A stretch of 64,000 nucleotides of DNA, taken from the NCBI GenBank assembly GCA_951802425.1, contig OX637794.1, positions 620,001-684,000 on the forward strand. Direction: 5' to 3'. This document shows positions 60,279 through 64,000 of the stretch, piece after piece. The DNA comes from Clavaria fumosa (Eukaryota > Basidiomycota > Agaricomycetes > Agaricales > Clavariaceae). The notes below the pieces were generated by a model. That model made no database searches, was not told the origin of the DNA, and worked only from the letters and a program-made list of their open reading frames with translations. Within the stretch, counting starts at the first letter, position 1, and each line of letters opens with the position of its first letter. The position numbers were made by a program, and so were the translations under genes.

Positions 60279-61862
60279 CTACAACTCTTCGTCCAACGCC
60301 AGACACTAGACCACCCAAACGTAGATCAGTCTATGCACCCAGAAAGCACGACCATCCGAGACAACTACTCACCCGAAACTCAATGAAAGCGTCTGACCCT
60401 ACAGGCTTCCCACTCGAGCCATTCCTCGGCATGAGGAACTGCAAACTCAAGAGACCCTCGTTATCGATGCGCAAAGACGTCTTGGTTGGAGCGTCCGGAG
60501 CGCCCGTGTGATGTGCGCAAAACGATAGCTGGCGGAGGGCGGTCCCGCCCCTGTGTTCATCATTTTGGTATTGCCTATGATGACGGCGCAAAACAGACCT
60601 GAAGCGAACAGCAGAGACGCATTCCACGGTCTCCAGCACCTCCCTATCGTTCGGGTAATCCATCTGTCTTCCCAGGCTCGGTCAATCTACGCAGCAGGGC
60701 AGGACAAGGGGCCATAAACCGGCCTCGGCACTGCCGAAATTCCCACTCGCCTGCAGTCTTAATATCGGCTTGACTTCGCCAACTCCAGCTCGTGATCTGC
60801 CTCCCAGTGGTGGCGGGTTGCCAATAATAACCAGTTTGTCGCAGGAAGGGTCAAGCTCGGAGAGCGCATCGCGTAGCCATGAAGACTAGATGGGGCTATC
60901 AGAACAATATTCAGGTCGTATAGGAAACATGGACCTTGAGGATAACTTTGAGCACACTGAGACAGAGTTAGTAAACATAGGCTGCCATTTAAAGGAAGAT
61001 CACAGACGTCTGGTTGGAGTCAAATGGGAGATCAAGCTGCGGCTCCGAATTGAAAGTCGTGATCTCGCACGTCGTTGTTGGGCCATTCGATTCCTCAGCA
61101 CTGAAACCTTACTGTCAGCGAGACATGGAGAGGTGACTCAAAGCACATACAGCAACAATGTCAGGGGGTGCCCGCTCCCAACATACTTCATCCGCATTCC
61201 TGTCCTCTTCCCCTCGCCCAGGGCACCAGAAAGGTGTCGATCAAACCCGTTTCTGCCACCACCGCCGCTCGCACTGAACCCGCCATCGTCATCACGATCG
61301 CTGCCGTCGTCTGCTCTACGCCACCTCTTCTCCGCTCGGGCCCAACGCAGATGGCGGGACGCCGGCAGAGCCGAAGATGTTCAAGCAATCGATCAGGATG
61401 TTGAGCGGCACCTCAAACGTCGCGTTGTTTGTCTGGTCTGGATCTTGGGCGTCAAAATCGGAGGACGGAGAAGCGGGAATGCCCGTTGCGGAGGGCTCGG
61501 GGTGGTATGCGTACTCGTCGAAGACATCCTTGAATACATATGCAGTCGCTGCAATAGTGCTGCATGAACGAACGGCTGTACGTGCATGTGAGGAATGAAC
61601 CACACAGACCGAGAACGGTGCGAGCTTCCTCTACTGTAATGGTGCAGCCACTGCCTGTGATGATCACGGTGGCACGCTTATAATAAAAGCACTTGAGGCT
61701 CTGCTCGCACTTTGAGTAAAGCAAGTAGAAACCCACATTGGCAAAATGTATGCCACGCAAGAGGGTAACGAAGTACTGAACGTCGTGGACGGACGTGACC
61801 AGAACCTGTAAAGGAAAATATAAAGATGGGTCACTGGCAGGAGATAGCATGTTCTTGGGCAT
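60279..61862 (-). pseudogene. RAD1: RAD1-type checkpoint clamp subunit with apparent frame breaks
   Basis: Subunit of the Rad9-Hus1-Rad1 ring that signals DNA damage. Exons on the minus strand: 61862-61737, 61676-61610, 61548-61151, 61100-61008, 60956-60935, 60885-60724, 60663-60599, 60528-60373, 60305-60279. Family pattern: LVTSVHDVQYFVTLLRGIHF, ATVIITGSGCTITVEEARTV, YVFKDVFDEY, MRMKYVGSGHPLTLLL, SSWLRDALSELDPSCDKLVI, MDYPNDREVLETVECV, RIDNEGLLSLQFLMP. Two places need a shift: in exon 3 near 61,330 the frame changes from NIFGSAG to EKRWRRADDG with one extra base, and in exon 8 near 60,480 from YRFAHITRAL to TKTSLRIDNEG with one base missing. The E-to-M join at 60724/60663 needs a GC donor. 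It is either a young pseudogene or holds assembly errors. Confidence 0.6.
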
Positions 61863-62040
61863 ACTGGTTCTGATTCTTCTTGCGCGGACATCAACCTACC
61901 TCTTGTACACTGACCAGGACCGTGCTGACCGACCAGGTGATCATAGCCCTCGAAGCTCGAAGCTTGAAAGCGCCAGGACTTATTTGGTTCTGTTTCCTCT
62001 CCCTTGCTTCCGAGCCAAGCACATAACGCGAGTGAGGACA

Positions 62041-63413
62041 ATGAAACGCGGTTTCTTGAACAAGACTAAAGCTTCTGCTACGCGTCAGTTCTCGGATGAT
62101 CTGCGGTTGCCATGCTCATCCTGCTTTCTAGATATCCCATCACAGTCCACTGTGACCAAACCTGCTGGCGCGATCTCGAGTTCACCTCTCCCCATATCCA
62201 TGCCCGACGATGCCACCGCTCACCACTTCACCAGAACTATCCATGGTTTCAAGTTCATGAACCATGACCCCCACGCAACCGTTCAATATCCTGAGGACAC
62301 CTGTATATTGACTTCCGTTGCTCCAAAGAGCACTCACATATTGCCGCTTGGAAATGAACACGCTGAATGCATTTTCACTGGTGGCACGGCCATAAAGACT
62401 GTCTTCTCCATACCCAAATTCCCTCTGCCCATGCCAATGCCAAATGGAATCACCTATCTGATTCAACCCACATCCAATACGGGCCTCGGGATATTCGCAT
62501 CACAGGACATCAAGAAGGGTGATCTCATCCTTGCTGAACGACCTCTCTTCCTCGTCCCCGTGGCCATGCCTCGACCCGCCATCGGGGATCCTGACATTTC
62601 TGACATGGAGAAATTCCTTCAACCTTGTTTTGAGCGACTTTCACCAGAGAATCAAGCCGCCTATCGTGCGTTGGCTAATTGCCACACTGAAGACGGCAGT
62701 GGACCTCTTCTGGGTATTCTCCGAACCAATGGCTTCAGCGTCCAATTGGGAGAAGCGCCTTTGAACAGGTACAGTGCTGTTTACAAGGAACTTTCTAGAG
62801 CCAATCACAGGTATAATGGCATTTTTTGTATTCATTCCATCAGAACCCATTGCTGAGACACACCCCAAATAGCTGTAGACCAAACGCCATAAACACGTTT
62901 GCATTACCGACCTTCTCCGTTCAACTTCGAGCATTACTTGACATCAAGAAGGGTGATGAGATATTCATGTCCTACCTTGACTTGCCTGAAATAACCCCAA
63001 AACGCCAAGCTGTTCTCGCTCCATATGGGTTCCAGTGTACCTGTGCCTCATGCACCTTACCCTCATTTGATCATCTCTATCAGAAACTCCACAACCGTGT
63101 CTTGCGCCTCCACAGCTCAGTCGTTAAATGGCTCCAAGACCGCTCCCTACCATGGGACCATCTCATCAAACCGGCCTTGGCATTGGTACCATTGTTGGAG
63201 GCGAATGGCATTGTTGCCATGGAGATCTATGAGACAAACATGGTCACACTGATGACATGTTATGTGGCATTGGGAGACTTGCCTAATGCGATGAAATACT
63301 CAAGAATCTGTGGAATCTGGGGTCTTGTACAGAGGGGGGATCTGGAAGGCTATGAAAAATCGAAGGATCCTCTGACACTTCTGACACATATAGGATGGTG
63401 TACCCGTGTTTAG
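62041..63413 (+). CDS. SET-domain protein (SMYD/Set5-like)
   Basis: Exons 62041-62810 and 62873-63413; 436 residues. The SET domain is split by an N-terminal region: TSNTGLGIFASQDIKKGDLI is the start, then after about 110 residues ANHSCRPNAINTF, DIKKGDEIFMSYLDL, and a post-SET Cys cluster (CTCASC). The AdoMet-binding NHSCRPN and the catalytic Tyr region are intact, so it should be a Lys methyltransferase; the target is unknown. The C-terminal helical region (LLEANGIVAMEIYETN) is of the TPR type. The first 140 residues have no known domain. An intron and a further exon beyond 63413 cannot be excluded. It is divergent to RAD1. Confidence 0.82.
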
Positions 63414-63778
63414 CACATTTTTTTTTTTTTTCACAGCAGGAGACAAGTGAATTAGTTTGTAGTATACCTGATTTTTTCATGAAACTGGCCTGAGGTATTC
63501 AGAGATCCCACCTCATGTTCTATGGTTCCAGAGATATGGGTTGAAGCCAAGAGGTATAGACAAGTACTAAGGATGGTAATGAAATGACATATCCAAACCA
63601 GTTGCTAACATGTAAAAAGAGTGTTTCCACTGGTACCTTGATTTATGAGTGATGAGCCTGGCAAGTATAAGGCCAGAGGGAGTGCCTCAGCCAGTGTCAG
63701 TCCAGATCCCTCTCAAAGAGCAAAAGGGGGAAAGGGCTCAATTTCAATGTGAGGAATCACAACTATTACAAGGGAGGT
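63414..63778. other. Region downstream of the SET gene
   Basis: A T-run at about 63,420-63,431 and no coding signal. Confidence 0.4.
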
Positions 63779-64000
63779 ATATACAGTGACTCACAAAACT
63801 GTTCGAATGTTTTGCACTTTTGAGATGATTCACATAAATCTCTCCAGATAAAATTCTGAGGATATTTGTGAAGATAGCCATATGTCTTAGCTACAACCTT
63901 GCTCTATACCATAAGGAACTATCTCCATTTTTGGTAATGTTATTACACCATTTTCTTTCTCACATCATTTGAACAGTTTTGTTGCTGACAATTTTATAAG
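63779..64000. mobile_element. End of a Tc1/mariner-like element or a related MITE
   Basis: The stretch starts at a TATA step (possible TA target) followed by CAGTGACTCACAAAACTG, the type of terminal sequence seen in fungal Tc1/mariner elements. About 170 bp later TTGAACAGTTTTGT (63,969-63,982) is an inverted match to ACAAAACTGTTCGAA (63,794-63,808). The sequence between is AT-rich and without an ORF. Either this is a short non-autonomous copy ending near 63,996, or one end of a longer element that continues past the window. Confidence 0.5.

Noticed and set aside
61188..61388. Minus-strand ORF of 66 residues in RAD1 exon 3 as a separate gene
   Set aside because: It is a third frame of RAD1 exon 3 without motifs; the RAD1 pattern moves between the two other frames.

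Overview
This is nuclear DNA of a filamentous basidiomycete, most likely an Agaricomycete. Nearly every gene is cut by many introns of about 45-80 nt. There is a DUF6593 gene, a fungal TRP/Flc-type channel, a SCAP homologue and a GPI-anchor acyltransferase, and genes are packed as divergent and convergent pairs. No rRNA, tRNA, CRISPR or bacterial-type operon was found. Exon boundaries were read by eye from splice signals and reading-frame continuity; most add up to whole codons, and the exceptions are marked.

Layout. (1) 1-9,990: an array of roughly 135-140 tandem units of about 65-72 bp. Each unit has the parts of a complete fungal intron (GTGYGT donor, CTGAC/CTGAT branch point, pyrimidine tract, CAG acceptor), with almost always exactly 3 nt between one acceptor and the next donor. 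This is the strangest object in the window. (2) 10,240-14,460: a tandem duplication of an NAD(P)-dependent reductase gene; copy A has a stop codon and copy B has lost a splice acceptor. The duplicated segment ran into intron 1 of the neighbouring ADA3/NGG1 gene, and an exon-less remnant lies between the copies. (3) 14,060-24,960: ADA3, an RPA34.5-like Pol I subunit, a protein kinase, CDC42 and HOS2 histone deacetylase. (4) 26,650-34,730: RAB11/YPT3 with a 5-nt exon, a GPI-anchored Ser/Thr-rich protein, a small MARVEL-like protein, an HMG-box factor, phosducin-like PLP2, and two small conserved proteins. (5) 35,080-38,600: eRF1 and tryptophanyl-tRNA synthetase sharing a 151-bp divergent promoter. 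(6) 39,200-53,470: TRP-like channel, a low-complexity protein, secreted GH20 hexosaminidase, HAT1, a DUF6593 protein and GWT1. (7) 53,580-63,410: SCAP, an unknown small protein, pyruvate dehydrogenase protein X, a RAD1 clamp subunit with apparent frame breaks, and a SET-domain protein. (8) The right edge looks like one end of a Tc1/mariner-type element.

Most of the window is conserved housekeeping: chromatin (ADA3, HOS2, HAT1, SET, HMG), polarity and traffic (CDC42, RAB11, GWT1, SCAP), translation (eRF1, WRS1) and DNA-damage checkpoint (RAD1). The accessory or fast-changing parts are the left 14 kb (array plus reductase duplication) and the right edge. Non-canonical GC-AG introns recur (RPA34.5-like, eRF1, possibly PDX1 and RAD1).
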